Positions 9,650-18,788 of a stretch of 64,000 nucleotides of DNA are shown one piece after another. The DNA is taken from assembly GCF_013602415.1 (NCBI RefSeq), contig NZ_WPAG02000002.1:3847480-3911479 (forward strand), in the 5' to 3' direction. The position numbers and the translations under genes were made by a program. The notes beneath the pieces are model-generated. The model was not told where the DNA came from, ran no database searches, and was given only the letters and a program-made list of their open reading frames with translations. Position 1 is the stretch's first letter. Every line of letters begins with the position of its first letter. This stretch comes from Rhodococcus sp. B50 (GTDB lineage: Bacteria > Actinomycetota > Actinomycetes > Mycobacteriales > Mycobacteriaceae).

Positions 9650-10554
9650 CCGTCACCACCGAGATACCCCGCAGCCGACCCGAACCGGAGCCGGCGCCGG
9701 TACAGACCCGCACGGTGCCGCTCAAGCGCAGGCTGAGCACGGTCGGCACCTATGTGGGTGTCGCGCTGATCGTCGTGTGGGGCCTGGCTCCCTGCTACTG
9801 GATGGTCGTCACGGCACTGCGCGACCCGTCGGAGACGTTCAGCACGACCCTGTGGCCGTCGAACCCGACCCTGCAGAACTTCGCCGACGCGCTCGACCCC
9901 GACGCGAAGGTCAACTTCTCCCGGGCGCTGCTCAACAGCGTGATCATCGCCGGCGCCACCACGGCGGTCGCGCTGCTGCTGGGCGTGTTCACCGCCTACG
10001 CACTGTCGCGGTTCGACTTCCGGGGCAAGTACTTCGTCACCGGCATCATCCTCGGTGCGTCGATGTTCCCCGTCGTCGCGCTCGTGACGCCGCTGTTCCA
10101 GTTGTTCACCGACATCGGCTGGATCGGCAAGTACCAGGCGCTGATCATCCCGAACATCTCGTTCGTGCTGCCGCTGACCATCTACACGCTCACCTCGTTC
10201 TTCTCGGAACTGCCGTGGGAACTCGAGGAGGCCGCCCGGATGGACGGTGCGACGCGGGGGCAGGCCTTCCGTCTGGTCATGCTGCCGCTCGCCGCCCCCG
10301 CCCTGTTCACCACAGCGATCCTCGCCTTCATCGCGACCGTCAACGAGTATCTGCTGATGTCGCAGCTGTCGAGCGAGAGCACGGCTCCGGTGACGGTCGC
10401 GATGGCACGATTCACCGGCACCGATCCGTACGTCACCCCGTACGCGTCGATCATGGCCGGCGGCACCCTCGTCATGGTGCCGCTCGTGGTGATGGTGCTG
10501 ATCTTCCAGCGGCGCATCATCTCGGGTCTGACCGCGGGTGGCGTCAAGTCGTGA
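9646..10554 (+). CDS. musG: ABC sugar importer permease MusG
   Basis: 302 aa. MalG-like permease. It has a Pro/Glu-rich N-terminal tail, then hydrophobic segments starting at VGVALIVVWGLAPCYWMVV. The EAA motif is PWELEEAARMDGATRGQAFR, followed by LVMLPLAAPALFTTAI. It overlaps musF at its start (ATGA) and musI at its end (GTGA). It pairs with MusF to form the membrane channel for the MusE-delivered sugar. Confidence 0.85.
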   Translation: MTVTTEIPRSRPEPEPAPVQTRTVPLKRRLSTVGTYVGVALIVVWGLAPCYWMVVTALRDPSETFSTTLWPSNPTLQNFADALDPDAKVNFSRALLNSVIIAGATTAVALLLGVFTAYALSRFDFRGKYFVTGIILGASMFPVVALVTPLFQLFTDIGWIGKYQALIIPNISFVLPLTIYTLTSFFSELPWELEEAARMDGATRGQAFRLVMLPLAAPALFTTAILAFIATVNEYLLMSQLSSESTAPVTVAMARFTGTDPYVTPYASIMAGGTLVMVPLVVMVLIFQRRIISGLTAGGVKS

Positions 10555-10742
10555 GGAAGGTTCCGCGCCGGAACCGACTCGAGATGCTGCTCGGCCTCCT
10601 CACGGTGTTCACGGTGATGGCCGTGATCGCAGCAGTCGCCGAGCTGACGTCGCCGCAACCCGGCGTCGTGCCGTCTCTCGTGCTGCTCGCATTCGTCGTG
10701 ATGTGGGGGTTCGTGTTCCGCGCGTGGCGCCGATCGGGATGA
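10551..10742 (+). CDS. musI: Small membrane protein MusI, accessory to ABC sugar importer
   Basis: 63 aa. Basic N-terminus (VRKVPRRNRLEM), then two hydrophobic segments (LLGLLTVFTVMAVIAAVAEL and SLVLLAFVVMWGFVF) and a basic end (RAWRRSG), predicting a two-pass membrane protein. The GTG start overlaps the musG stop (GTGA). In Corynebacterium glutamicum the maltose importer MusEFGK2 needs a small integral membrane protein, MusI; the position and topology here match that description. The identification is by context, since no alignment could be run. It is the feature that separates this system from LpqY-SugABC. Confidence 0.7.
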   Translation: MRKVPRRNRLEMLLGLLTVFTVMAVIAAVAELTSPQPGVVPSLVLLAFVVMWGFVFRAWRRSG

Positions 10743-10868
10743 TCACTCGGGTGACGTGAGAAGGAGCACCGAACCGGTGTTCCGGAGGCGTCCTGCGGTC
10801 GTTTCCGTACCATACGGTGGGCGGGAGACCTTCCCGCTCGGATGTCCGGTACGGAGAAAGTGGAACGA

Positions 10869-12998
10869 GTGACGAGCCCCAAAAGGTCGACCTCCTCGCG
10901 TGCCGCTGCGGCCGCAGCGAAGAAGAGCAGGGGACGCATCGTCCGCTACGCCGTACTCGTCGCGTTCGTTCTCGCCGTGCTCGTACCGCTCGGCGTCTTC
11001 GCCGGCGCGTACTACTCGGCGGACGTGCCGACTCCATCGGACATGAAGACGAACCAGCTCGCTCGGGTCTACGCGGCCGACGACGCCACCGAGATCACCC
11101 GGGTGGTCCCGCCGGAGGGCAACCGTCTCGAGGTCGGGATCGCGCAGATCCCCGAACATGTCCGCAACGCCGTGCTGTCGGCGGAGGACCGCAACTTCTA
11201 CAGCAACCCGGGCTTCTCGATCACCGGTTTCGCTCGTGCGGCCCGCGACAACGTCATGGGCAAGGACACCGCCGGTGGTGGTTCCACGATCACCCAGCAG
11301 TACGTCAAGAACGTGCTCGTCGGCGCTGATCGCACGCTCGAACGCAAGATGCGCGAACTTGTCATCTCCACCAAGATGGCGCGGCAGTGGTCGAAGGACG
11401 AAATCCTCGAGGCGTATCTCAACACCATCTACTTCGGACGCGGCGCCTACGGCATCGGCGCGGCGTCCCAGGCCTACTTCGGCAAACCGGTCGAGGAACT
11501 GACGGTCTCCGAGGGTGCCGTCCTGGCCGGGGTCATCCGGACGCCGTCCTCGCTCGACCCCGAGTACAACCTCCCGGCGATCGAAGAGCGCTGGAACTAC
11601 GTGCTCGACGGCATGGTCGACATGGACGTCCTCGACCCGTCCGAGCGGTCGGCCCAGGTGTTCCCCCCGACGGTGCCGGCGAACACTCTCGTGCTGGCCA
11701 CCGAGGCGACGGGACCGGAAGGCCACATCCGCACTCAGGTGCTGCGCGAGCTGTCGGCGGCGGGGATCAGCGAACAGACTCTCAACACCGAGGGCCTGCG
11801 CATCACCACCACCATCGACCCGAGGGCACAGCAGGCGGCGATCGACGCAGCCCGGTCCACACTGTCCGGGGAACCCGGGGAATTGCGCACCGCGGTGGTC
11901 TCGGTCGACCCCCGCTCGGGGGCCGTGCGCGCCTATTACGGCGGTGAGGACGGCGCCGGCTTCGACTTCGCGCAGGCACCCGTCCAGACCGGTTCGGCGT
12001 TCAAGGTGTTCGGCCTGCTCGCCGCGCTCGACGACGGGATCGGCCTGAACGCGCGCTTCGACAGTTCGCCGCTGACGGTGGGCAACGTCCGCATCGGCAA
12101 TGTCGAAGGCGAGTCGTGCGGGCGATGCACGATCGCCGAGGCGCTCAAGCGGTCGCTGAACACGAGCTTCTACCGGCTCATGATGTCGATGTCGAACGGC
12201 CCGCAGAAGATCGCCGACGCCGCGCACGCGGCGGGTATTCCGAAGACGATTCCCGGCGTCGAGGGGCAGACCTTGAGCGAGAACGGTGGGTCTCCCGAAG
12301 GAGGCATCGTCCTCGGTCAGTACCAGTCCCGGGTGATCGACATGGCGTCGGCGTACGCGACGATCGCCGCGTCCGGTGTCTTCCACGAGCCGTACTTCGT
12401 GCAGAAGGTCGTGACGGCCGACGGGGTCGTGCTCCTCGAACGCCCGCCCTCACCCGGTGAGCAGCGTTTCGACGCCGCGGTCGCGGACAACGCGACCCAG
12501 GCCATGATGCCGATCGCCGCGTATTCGCGCGGGCATGCGCTCGCCGGTGGCCGGCCGTCGGCCGCGAAGACCGGCACCACGCAGCTCGGCGACACCGGTC
12601 TGAACAAGGACGCCTGGATGGTCGGGTACACGCCGTCGCTGTCGACGGCCGTGTGGATGGGCACCCCCGATGCCGGGCCGATCACCAACAGCTGGGGTGG
12701 GTCGATCTACGGCTCCGGTCTGCCCTCGGACATCTGGAAGGGAACGATGGACGGCGCCCTCGAGGGCACGCCGGTCGAGAGTTTCCCGTGGCCGGCGCCG
12801 ATCGGTGGTCAGGCGGGCGTCCCGAAGGACACCGGTGTCGAGATCACCACTCCGCCACCGCCGCCGACCTTCCAGCTCCCCGACCTGTCGAACCTGCCGC
12901 CGATCACGATTCCTGCGCCGCCGGTCGATCTCCCCGTCCCGGTGCCGTCGCAGATCGAGGTGTTCCCCGGCGTCACGATCCAGATCCCCGGTTTGTAG
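10869..12998 (+). CDS. Class A penicillin-binding protein (bifunctional transglycosylase/transpeptidase)
   Basis: 709 aa from GTG at 10869, which has GGAGAAAG upstream; an ATG at 10842 is the alternative start. A cytosolic basic tail and one transmembrane helix (YAVLVAFVLAVLVPLGVFAG) precede a GT51 transglycosylase domain with SAEDRNFYSNPG, GGGSTITQQYVKN and YLNTIYFGRGAYGIGAASQA. The transpeptidase domain has SAFK (active-site Ser, in TGSAFKVF), SLN in KRSLNTSFYR and KTG in AAKTGTTQLG. The C-terminus is Pro-rich and ends in IPGL, like the second PBP at 19408. It builds and cross-links peptidoglycan outside the membrane. It is a close paralogue of the ponA1 product in the same window. Confidence 0.92.
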   Translation: MTSPKRSTSSRAAAAAAKKSRGRIVRYAVLVAFVLAVLVPLGVFAGAYYSADVPTPSDMKTNQLARVYAADDATEITRVVPPEGNRLEVGIAQIPEHVRNAVLSAEDRNFYSNPGFSITGFARAARDNVMGKDTAGGGSTITQQYVKNVLVGADRTLERKMRELVISTKMARQWSKDEILEAYLNTIYFGRGAYGIGAASQAYFGKPVEELTVSEGAVLAGVIRTPSSLDPEYNLPAIEERWNYVLDGMVDMDVLDPSERSAQVFPPTVPANTLVLATEATGPEGHIRTQVLRELSAAGISEQTLNTEGLRITTTIDPRAQQAAIDAARSTLSGEPGELRTAVVSVDPRSGAVRAYYGGEDGAGFDFAQAPVQTGSAFKVFGLLAALDDGIGLNARFDSSPLTVGNVRIGNVEGESCGRCTIAEALKRSLNTSFYRLMMSMSNGPQKIADAAHAAGIPKTIPGVEGQTLSENGGSPEGGIVLGQYQSRVIDMASAYATIAASGVFHEPYFVQKVVTADGVVLLERPPSPGEQRFDAAVADNATQAMMPIAAYSRGHALAGGRPSAAKTGTTQLGDTGLNKDAWMVGYTPSLSTAVWMGTPDAGPITNSWGGSIYGSGLPSDIWKGTMDGALEGTPVESFPWPAPIGGQAGVPKDTGVEITTPPPPPTFQLPDLSNLPPITIPAPPVDLPVPVPSQIEVFPGVTIQIPGL

Positions 12999-13023
12999 AC
13001 AAGTACTTCACCCGTTCACCGAG

Positions 13024-13071
13024 GGGGAGGATGTGTGCGCTTTCCCGGCCGGGGACGCACACAACCTCCCC
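13024..13071. terminator. Hairpin terminator between PBP and TetR genes
   Basis: Arms GGGGAGGATGTGTGCG (13024-13039) and CGCACACAACCTCCCC (13056-13071) pair over 16 bases with one mismatch around a 16-base loop. It sits between the ends of two convergent genes, so it can serve both strands. Confidence 0.65.
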
Positions 13072-13097
13072 TTCGTTCTCGACGAGCTACTCCGGGA

Positions 13098-13685
13098 CTA
13101 CGGCCCGGCCAGCACCGTCGGTAACAGCGCGGCCGAATAGTCCACGATCTCGTCGACGCTCGGGGTCCCGTCGCGGAACCGGTCGATCGCCAGCGACTCC
13201 ACGAGCGCCCACCACGCCCGCAGTCGCATGCGGGTCACGGGGGTGTCGTCGCAGGCCAGCGCCGTGACGACCCGCTCGACCATGGTGTCGCGCATGGAGT
13301 CGTGGATATCGCGGATCTGGGGGTCGGATCCGACACCGCTGTGGAAGAAGGCTTGATAGTTGTCGCCGTGGCGGTCGATGAACGAGACGAACGGGTGCAG
13401 CACGGCCCGGAGCGGATCCTGCTCGTCCGGGTCGGGATCCGCTGCGCGGAGCAGCCGGCGTGACGCGGCGCCGACGACGGCGACGTAGAAGTCCTGCTTG
13501 GTAGGGAAGTAACGGAACAGCAGGCCGCGGGAGATGCCGGCGATCTCGGCGACGCGGTCGATGGACAGGGCGTGGATGGGCCGGGTCGACAGTTCCTGCA
13601 GTCCGATCGCCACGAGTTGCCGGCGACGTTCCTCCGGCGGCAGACGACGCCGACCTTTGGGTGCCTCTTGTCGCGGAGTACTCAC
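13098..13685 (-). CDS. TetR/AcrR family transcriptional regulator
   Basis: 195 aa from GTG. The N-terminal HTH is typical: RRRQLVAIGLQELSTRPIHA, LSIDRVAEIAGISRGLLFRY and FPTKQDFYVAV. The C-terminal ligand and dimer domain is helical (FVSFIDRHGDNYQAFFHSGV). It is divergent from the acyl-CoA dehydrogenase gene, with a perfect inverted repeat between the two starts, so it most likely represses the acyl-CoA dehydrogenase/phosphotransferase/SDR operon and itself. The inducer is probably an acyl-CoA or related pathway intermediate (inference). Confidence 0.88.
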   Translation of the reverse strand: MSTPRQEAPKGRRRLPPEERRRQLVAIGLQELSTRPIHALSIDRVAEIAGISRGLLFRYFPTKQDFYVAVVGAASRRLLRAADPDPDEQDPLRAVLHPFVSFIDRHGDNYQAFFHSGVGSDPQIRDIHDSMRDTMVERVVTALACDDTPVTRMRLRAWWALVESLAIDRFRDGTPSVDEIVDYSAALLPTVLAGP

Positions 13686-13695
13686 ACCGATAGCC

Positions 13696-13716
13696 TAACT
13701 GAGCATCGCTCAGTTA
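13696..13716. promoter_or_regulatory. TetR operator, perfect 9-3-9 inverted repeat
   Basis: Arms TAACTGAGC (13696-13704) and GCTCAGTTA (13708-13716) separated by ATC. It lies 10 bases upstream of the TetR start and 48 bases upstream of the acyl-CoA dehydrogenase start. Binding by the adjacent TetR protein would cover both promoters. Confidence 0.75.
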
Positions 13717-13764
13717 CGACCGCCCGACCGGGCAGTTCCCGGTCGACTCGACGGAAGGCACCCG

Positions 13765-14997
13765 ATGGATTTCGCACAGTCCGAACGCAGTCGCGACTAT
13801 CTCGACCGCCTGCGGGCGTTCATCGCCACCGAGGTCGCTCCTGTCGAGGAGCGACTGCGGGCAGCGCGACGCGCGGCGGGTGAAGGACGACGTGATATCG
13901 ACGCCGCCGAGAGGTGGGCCGTCTCACCCGAATTCCGTGAGCTGCAGCGCAAGGCCCGCGCCGAAGGCCTGTGGAACCTTTTCCTGCCCGACGCCGAACT
14001 CGGCGCCGGATTGTCGAACGTCGAATACGCCCCGCTCGCCGAGGAAATGGGCCGCTCGCAGTTCGCCTCCGCGGTGTTCAACTGCGACGCGCCCGACACC
14101 GGCAACATGGAGGTGCTCTACCACTACGGCAGCGCCGCGCAGAAGGAGCAGTGGCTCCGGCCCCTGCTCGACGGCGAGATCCGCTCGGCCTTCTGCATGA
14201 CCGAACCGGAGGTCGCCTCGTCGGACGCGACGAACATGGCCGCGACCGCCGTGGTCGAGGGTGACGAGATCGTGCTCGACGGACGCAAGTGGTGGAGCAC
14301 CGGCGTCGGCCACCCCGACTGCAAGGTCCTCATCTTCATGGGTCTGACCGATCCGGAAGCTCACAAGTACCAACGACATTCGATGGTTCTGGTGCCCATC
14401 GACACGCCGGGTGTCAAGGTCGAGCGCATGCTCCCGACAATGGGCTTCTTCGACGAGCCCAGCGGCCACGGCGAGGTGTCCTTCACCGGCGTGCGGTTGC
14501 CTGTCGATGCCGTCATCGCCGGTCCCGGAAGGGGATTCGAGATCGCTCAGGGACGGCTCGGACCCGGACGCATCCATCACTGTATGCGCCTGGTCGGACT
14601 CGCCGAACACACTCTCGAACTCGCGTGCCGCCGCGGTCTCGAACGCACCGCCTTCGGCAAGCCGATCATCAACCTCGGTGGCAACCGTGAACGCATCGCC
14701 GACGCCCGTATCGCGATCAACCAGCTGCGACTGCTGGTCCTGCACGCGGCATGGCTGCTCGACACGAAGGGTCTGGCCGGGGCGCGCTCGGCGGTCTCGG
14801 AGATCAAGGTGGCCGCACCGCGCGTCACCCAGCAGATCGTCGATTTCGCCATCCAGATCCACGGCGGCGGCGGGCTCTCCGACGACTTCCCCCTGGCCGG
14901 TGCGTGGACGGCGGCGCGAGCGTTGCGTCTCGCCGACGGGCCCGACGAGGTGCACCAGGGGCTCGTCGCCCGGTTCGAGCTCGGCAAGTACGCGTGA
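13765..14997 (+). CDS. Acyl-CoA dehydrogenase, ACAD10/11-like
   Basis: 410 aa FAD enzyme. The acyl-CoA dehydrogenase pattern is complete: a helical N-domain, FCMTEPEVASSDATNMAATA in the FAD-binding middle domain, a β-domain with GRKWWSTGVGHPDCKVLIFM, and the C-terminal helical domain with RTAFGKPIINLGGNRERIA and QIHGGGGLSDDFPLAG. The gene is followed 17 bases later by a phosphotransferase gene; in human ACAD10/ACAD11 these two domains are fused, and in bacterial levulinate pathways they are separate (LvaC, LvaA). That pairing points to 4-hydroxyacyl-CoA catabolism rather than plain β-oxidation. Confidence 0.88.
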   Translation: MDFAQSERSRDYLDRLRAFIATEVAPVEERLRAARRAAGEGRRDIDAAERWAVSPEFRELQRKARAEGLWNLFLPDAELGAGLSNVEYAPLAEEMGRSQFASAVFNCDAPDTGNMEVLYHYGSAAQKEQWLRPLLDGEIRSAFCMTEPEVASSDATNMAATAVVEGDEIVLDGRKWWSTGVGHPDCKVLIFMGLTDPEAHKYQRHSMVLVPIDTPGVKVERMLPTMGFFDEPSGHGEVSFTGVRLPVDAVIAGPGRGFEIAQGRLGPGRIHHCMRLVGLAEHTLELACRRGLERTAFGKPIINLGGNRERIADARIAINQLRLLVLHAAWLLDTKGLAGARSAVSEIKVAAPRVTQQIVDFAIQIHGGGGLSDDFPLAGAWTAARALRLADGPDEVHQGLVARFELGKYA

Positions 14998-15014
14998 GAC
15001 GGGAGATTCCGACG

Positions 15015-16088
15015 ATGACCGCACTTCCCGACAACGCCCGCGCCGTGCGCGACGAGGACGCCTTCGACGTCGACGCGGTCGCTGCCTGGCTCGATGCGAA
15101 GGCCGTCATCCGAGGAGTACCGGAAGTTCGCCAGTTCTCCGGCGGCGCATCCAATCTCACCTATCTGCTGCGTTATCCGGACCGCGATCTCGTGCTGCGT
15201 CGCCCGCCGGCGGGGGCGAAGCCGTCGTCGGGGCACGACATGGCACGCGAGTACCGCATCCAGGCGATGCTCGCACCGGTCTACCCGTACGTGCCCACCA
15301 TGGTGGGCCTGTGCACCGATCACGGTGTGCTCGGCAGCGACTTCTACGTCATGGACCGGGTTCCCGGCACCATCCTGCGGACGAATCCGCCCACGAACCT
15401 CGACCTCACCGAAGCGGACACCCGCACACTGTGCCTGCGCATCGTCGACCTGCTCGTCGAACTGCACGGCATCGATCCGGAGTCCGCGGGACTGTCCGAA
15501 CTGGGTCGCGGTTCCGGTTACGTCGCACGGCAGGTCGCAGGCTGGACCGGCCGTTACGCCAAGGCCCGCACCGACAACGTCCCCGACTTCGCCCGTGTCA
15601 CCGAATGGTTGGCGGCGCGGCAGCCCGAGGACGTCGCGCAGACCGTGATCCACGGCGACTTCCGGCTCGACAACATCGTTCTCGACGAGAACGACCCGCT
15701 GAAGCCGGTCGCGGTGCTCGACTGGGAACTGGCCACCATCGGCGACCCCCTGATGGATCTCGGATCGTCGCTCGCCTACTGGGTGCAGGCCGACGACGAC
15801 GACATGCTGCTGCTGACGAAGCGGCAGCCGTCCGACCTGCCGGGCATGCTCACCCGGCAGGAGATCGTCGAATATTATTCCGAGCGAACCGGATTGCCGG
15901 TGGACGGCTGGGGCTTCTACGAGGTGTTCGGTCTGTTTCGGCTCGCCGTCATCGCCCAGCAGATCTACTACCGCTATCATCACGGCCATACCACCAATCC
16001 CGCCTTCAAGGACTTCTGGATCGTGGTCGGCTATCTCGAATCCCGTTGCAGTGCATTGATCGATCGTCACGAAAAGGAGAGCCGATGA
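15015..16088 (+). CDS. Phosphotransferase (APH family), probable 4-hydroxyacyl-CoA kinase
   Basis: 357 aa aminoglycoside-phosphotransferase-like kinase. Visible motifs are the glycine loop FSGGASNLTYLLRYP, the invariant Lys region DLVLRRPPAG, the catalytic loop VIHGDFRLDNIVLDEN and the DFG-like metal site VAVLDWELATIGDPLMDLG. These match the N-terminal kinase domain of ACAD10/11 and LvaA, which phosphorylate the 4-hydroxy group of an acyl-CoA. GGGAG lies before the ATG at 15015. The stop overlaps the SDR start as ATGA. Antibiotic resistance is unlikely given the neighbours. Confidence 0.85.
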   Translation: MTALPDNARAVRDEDAFDVDAVAAWLDAKAVIRGVPEVRQFSGGASNLTYLLRYPDRDLVLRRPPAGAKPSSGHDMAREYRIQAMLAPVYPYVPTMVGLCTDHGVLGSDFYVMDRVPGTILRTNPPTNLDLTEADTRTLCLRIVDLLVELHGIDPESAGLSELGRGSGYVARQVAGWTGRYAKARTDNVPDFARVTEWLAARQPEDVAQTVIHGDFRLDNIVLDENDPLKPVAVLDWELATIGDPLMDLGSSLAYWVQADDDDMLLLTKRQPSDLPGMLTRQEIVEYYSERTGLPVDGWGFYEVFGLFRLAVIAQQIYYRYHHGHTTNPAFKDFWIVVGYLESRCSALIDRHEKESR

Positions 16089-16843
16089 GTCGCCCGCAGC
16101 GACGGAACATCCTCATCACCGGTGCGAGTTCCGGACTCGGTGCCGGTATGGCGCGTGAATTCGCCGCACGGGGACGCAATCTGGCGCTCGCCGCCCGGCG
16201 CGTCGAGCGACTCGCGGAACTACGCTCGGAACTGCTCGCCGCGTATCCGGGTATCACCGTGAGTGTGCGTGCCCTCGACGTCGACCGGCACGACGACGTG
16301 TTCACCGTCTTCCGCGAGTTCGACGACGAGCTCGGCGGTCTCGACCGGGTGATCGTCAATGCCGGTCTCGGCAAGGGGCAGCCCCTCGGTACCGGTTACT
16401 TCCGTGCCAATGCGCAGACCGCGAACACCAACTTCCTCGGTGCATTGGCGCAAAGCGAAGCGGCCCTCGAGCTCATGCGACCCCGTGGGCGTGGGCACGT
16501 CGTCCTCATCTCGTCCATGAGCGCGGTGCGGGGCATGCCGCGCAACCTGACGACCTATGCCGCGTCGAAGGCCGCAGTCGCCTCGCTCGGTGAGGGAATG
16601 CGGGCCGATCTCGCGGATACCGACATCTCGGTGAGCACGATCTTCCCGGGATACATCAGGTCGGAGATCAACGAGAAGGTGAAGAAGGTCCCGTTCATCG
16701 TCGACACCGAAACCGGTTGCCGTGCACTGACTGCTGCGATCGAGAAGGAGCCCGCCAAGGCATATGTGCCGGGCTGGCCGTGGATTCCGCTCGGCTACGC
16801 CATGAAGGTGCTGCCGCTGTCGGTGATCCGGAAGATGGCCTAG
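16085..16843 (+). CDS. Short-chain dehydrogenase/reductase (SDR)
   Basis: 252 aa. Classical SDR with the nucleotide loop TGASSGLG at residues 12-19, NAG at 92-94, catalytic Ser in LISSMS (143-146) and Tyr158/Lys162 in YAASK. The C-terminal segment (PGWPWIPLGYAMKVLPLSVI) is hydrophobic and may touch the membrane. The arginine pair after the second strand (LAARRVERL) suggests NADP(H). It closes the TetR-regulated trio and may oxidise the hydroxy-acyl product; this is inferred from context only. Confidence 0.85.
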   Translation: MSRPQRRNILITGASSGLGAGMAREFAARGRNLALAARRVERLAELRSELLAAYPGITVSVRALDVDRHDDVFTVFREFDDELGGLDRVIVNAGLGKGQPLGTGYFRANAQTANTNFLGALAQSEAALELMRPRGRGHVVLISSMSAVRGMPRNLTTYAASKAAVASLGEGMRADLADTDISVSTIFPGYIRSEINEKVKKVPFIVDTETGCRALTAAIEKEPAKAYVPGWPWIPLGYAMKVLPLSVIRKMA

Positions 16844-16869
16844 ACGGGTCGGAACCCGCCCGGCGACAA

Positions 16870-16907
16870 CGACGAAGGCCGCACCCCCGGGGGTGCGGCC
16901 TTCGTCG
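16870..16907. terminator. Strong bidirectional hairpin terminator
   Basis: A perfect 19-base palindrome: CGACGAAGGCCGCACCCCC (16870-16888) pairs directly with the mirrored arm 16889-16907. It lies between the convergent SDR and ino1 genes and is the strongest stem-loop seen in the window. Confidence 0.85.
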
Positions 16908-16929
16908 GAAATCGTGCCGGAGAACGGCT

Positions 16930-18030
16930 TTACGCGTCGGCTCCGATGATGAACGCCTCGAGTTCGGCGCGCGCCGTGTCGTCGGCCATCTGGACCGGCG
17001 GGGACTTCATCAGGTAGGCCGAAGCCGGGAGGATCGGGCCACCGATGCCGCGGTCCTTGGCGATCTTCGCTGCGCGGATGGCGTCGATGATGATGCCGGC
17101 GGAGTTCGGGGAGTCCCACACCTCGAGCTTGTACTCGAGATTGAGCGGGGCGTCACCGAAGGCGCGACCCTCGAGGCGGACGTACGCCCACTTGCGGTCG
17201 TCGAGCCACTGCACGTAGTCGGAGGGACCGATGTGCACGTCGCGGTCGTGGACCTTGCCGGCCAGCGGACCGTTGAGGTTCGAGGTGACGGCCTGGGTCT
17301 TGGAAACCTTCTTGGACTCGAGACGCTCGCGTTCGAGCATGTTCTTGAAGTCCATGTTGCCGCCGACGTTGAGCTGGTACGTGCGGTCGAGCACGACGCC
17401 GCGATCCTCGAACAGCTTGGCCATCACGCGGTGGGTGATGGTGGCACCGACCTGCGACTTGATGTCGTCGCCGACGATCGGGACACCGGCGTCGGTGAAC
17501 TTCTGTGCCCACTCGGGGTCGGAGGCGATGAAGACGGGGAGAGCATTGACGAAGGCGACACCGGCGTCGATGCAGCACTGCGCGTAGAACTTGTCGGCCT
17601 CTTCGGATCCGACGGGCAGGTAGGAGACGAGAACGTCGACCTGCGCGTCCTTGAGAGCCTGGACGACGTCGACGGGCTCGGCGTCGGAGACCTCGATGGT
17701 CTCGGAGTAGTACTTGCCGATGCCGTCGAGCGTGTGACCGCGCTGGACGGGCACGCCGAGCGGCGGCACGTCGGCGATCTTGATGGTGTTGTTCTCGCTC
17801 GCAAGGATCGCCTCGGAGAGGTCGAAGCCGACCTTCTTGGCATCCACATCGAACGCGGCGACGAACTTGACGTCGCGCACGTGGTAGCGACCGAATTCGA
17901 CGTGCATCAGGCCGGGGACGGTGGTCTCGGCGTCCGCATCCTTGTAGTACTCGACGCCCTGGACCAGGGAGGAGGCACAGTTCCCCACGCCCACAATGGC
18001 CACGCGCACCGCGGTGCTGTTCTCACCCAT
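16930..18030 (-). CDS. ino1: Inositol-3-phosphate synthase
   Basis: 366 aa. Converts glucose 6-phosphate to myo-inositol 1-phosphate with NAD+, the first step to phosphatidylinositol and mycothiol in actinobacteria. The NAD motif [16 protein letters not shown] is at the N-terminus. Further family blocks are [62 protein letters not shown] and [17 protein letters not shown]. The start [16 protein letters not shown] is at 18030, inside the last codons of the PadR gene, so the two are translationally coupled. The length and sequence fit the actinobacterial ino1 type. Confidence 0.93.
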   Translation of the reverse strand: MGENSTAVRVAIVGVGNCASSLVQGVEYYKDADAETTVPGLMHVEFGRYHVRDVKFVAAFDVDAKKVGFDLSEAILASENNTIKIADVPPLGVPVQRGHTLDGIGKYYSETIEVSDAEPVDVVQALKDAQVDVLVSYLPVGSEEADKFYAQCCIDAGVAFVNALPVFIASDPEWAQKFTDAGVPIVGDDIKSQVGATITHRVMAKLFEDRGVVLDRTYQLNVGGNMDFKNMLERERLESKKVSKTQAVTSNLNGPLAGKVHDRDVHIGPSDYVQWLDDRKWAYVRLEGRAFGDAPLNLEYKLEVWDSPNSAGIIIDAIRAAKIAKDRGIGGPILPASAYLMKSPPVQMADDTARAELEAFIIGADA

Positions 18031-18580
18031 GGTCGGGTTCTCCTTCTTTGTTGCGTGCTGCTGACGACTGCTCGGCGGCGATGAGTTCGTTGAGCCAGCG
18101 CACTTCGCGCTCACTCGACTCGAGGCCGAGCTGATGGAGCTGACGGGTGTAACGATCGAGAGTGCCGCTGGCCCGTCCGATCGCATCGCGGAGCGCTTCT
18201 CTGCGCTCCTCGACCTGGCGGCGCCTGCCTTCGAGAATTCGCATCCGCGCTTCGGCGGGAGTGCGACCGAAGAAGGCGAGGTGCACGCCGAATCCGTCAT
18301 CGGTGTAGTTCTGCGGTCCCGTGTCGGCGACCAGCTCTGTGAAGCGTTCTCGCCCCTTGGGGGTGAGCTGGTAGACGCGACGTGCACGTCGCTTCACGGG
18401 ACCGGGAGTTCCCGAATCCTCTTCGATGAGGCCGTCCGCCTGCATCCTCCGCAGGGTCGGATAGAGCGACCCGTAGGAGAAGGCACGGAAGGCACCGAGG
18501 AGCCCGGTCAGACGCTTGCGCAGCTCGTAGCCGTGCATGGGCGACTCGAGGAGGAGCCCGAGTATCGCCAGTTCCAGCAC
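18023..18580 (-). CDS. PadR family transcriptional regulator
   Basis: 185 aa from GTG, with the strong ribosome site AGGAGGTGACCC. PadR winged helix: [38 protein letters not shown] and [19 protein letters not shown]-terminal helical region for dimerisation follows. It sits directly upstream of ino1 and overlaps it by 8 bases, the same order as Rv0047c-ino1 in Mycobacterium (from memory). TATATCG-type inverted repeats just upstream suggest autoregulation, and probably control of ino1. Confidence 0.9.
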   Translation of the reverse strand: MLELAILGLLLESPMHGYELRKRLTGLLGAFRAFSYGSLYPTLRRMQADGLIEEDSGTPGPVKRRARRVYQLTPKGRERFTELVADTGPQNYTDDGFGVHLAFFGRTPAEARMRILEGRRRQVEERREALRDAIGRASGTLDRYTRQLHQLGLESSEREVRWLNELIAAEQSSAARNKEGEPDHG

Positions 18581-18630
18581 GGGTCACCTCCTGTTTCCGT
18601 CCGAACCAACCGATTGATACGACGCAGAAC

Positions 18631-18675
18631 TATATCGCGCCGATATATACGACGATACGCCGCGGGCGATATATG
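18631..18675. promoter_or_regulatory. Likely PadR operator region
   Basis: An inverted repeat TATATCG-CGC-CGATATA (18631-18647), with a further GCGATATAT half-site at 18667-18675, lies 51-95 bases upstream of the PadR start. PadR proteins bind AT-rich palindromes of this shape. It is shared with the upstream region of the divergent DUF5318 gene. Confidence 0.6.
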
Positions 18676-18788
18676 TCACGCGCGGTGCCGGAGAACCGGG
18701 TATGTGTCGGATCGAACGGGCACATCGTCTGCACCCGGTGGGCCACTCCGCGCCCACCGCCGTGGCACCCGCACGTACTCTGGAAGCC

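Noticed and set aside
10743..12386. A 547-codon minus-strand frame opposite the first penicillin-binding protein gene
   Set aside because: Shadow of a well-supported gene, with Arg/His/Asp-rich sequence.
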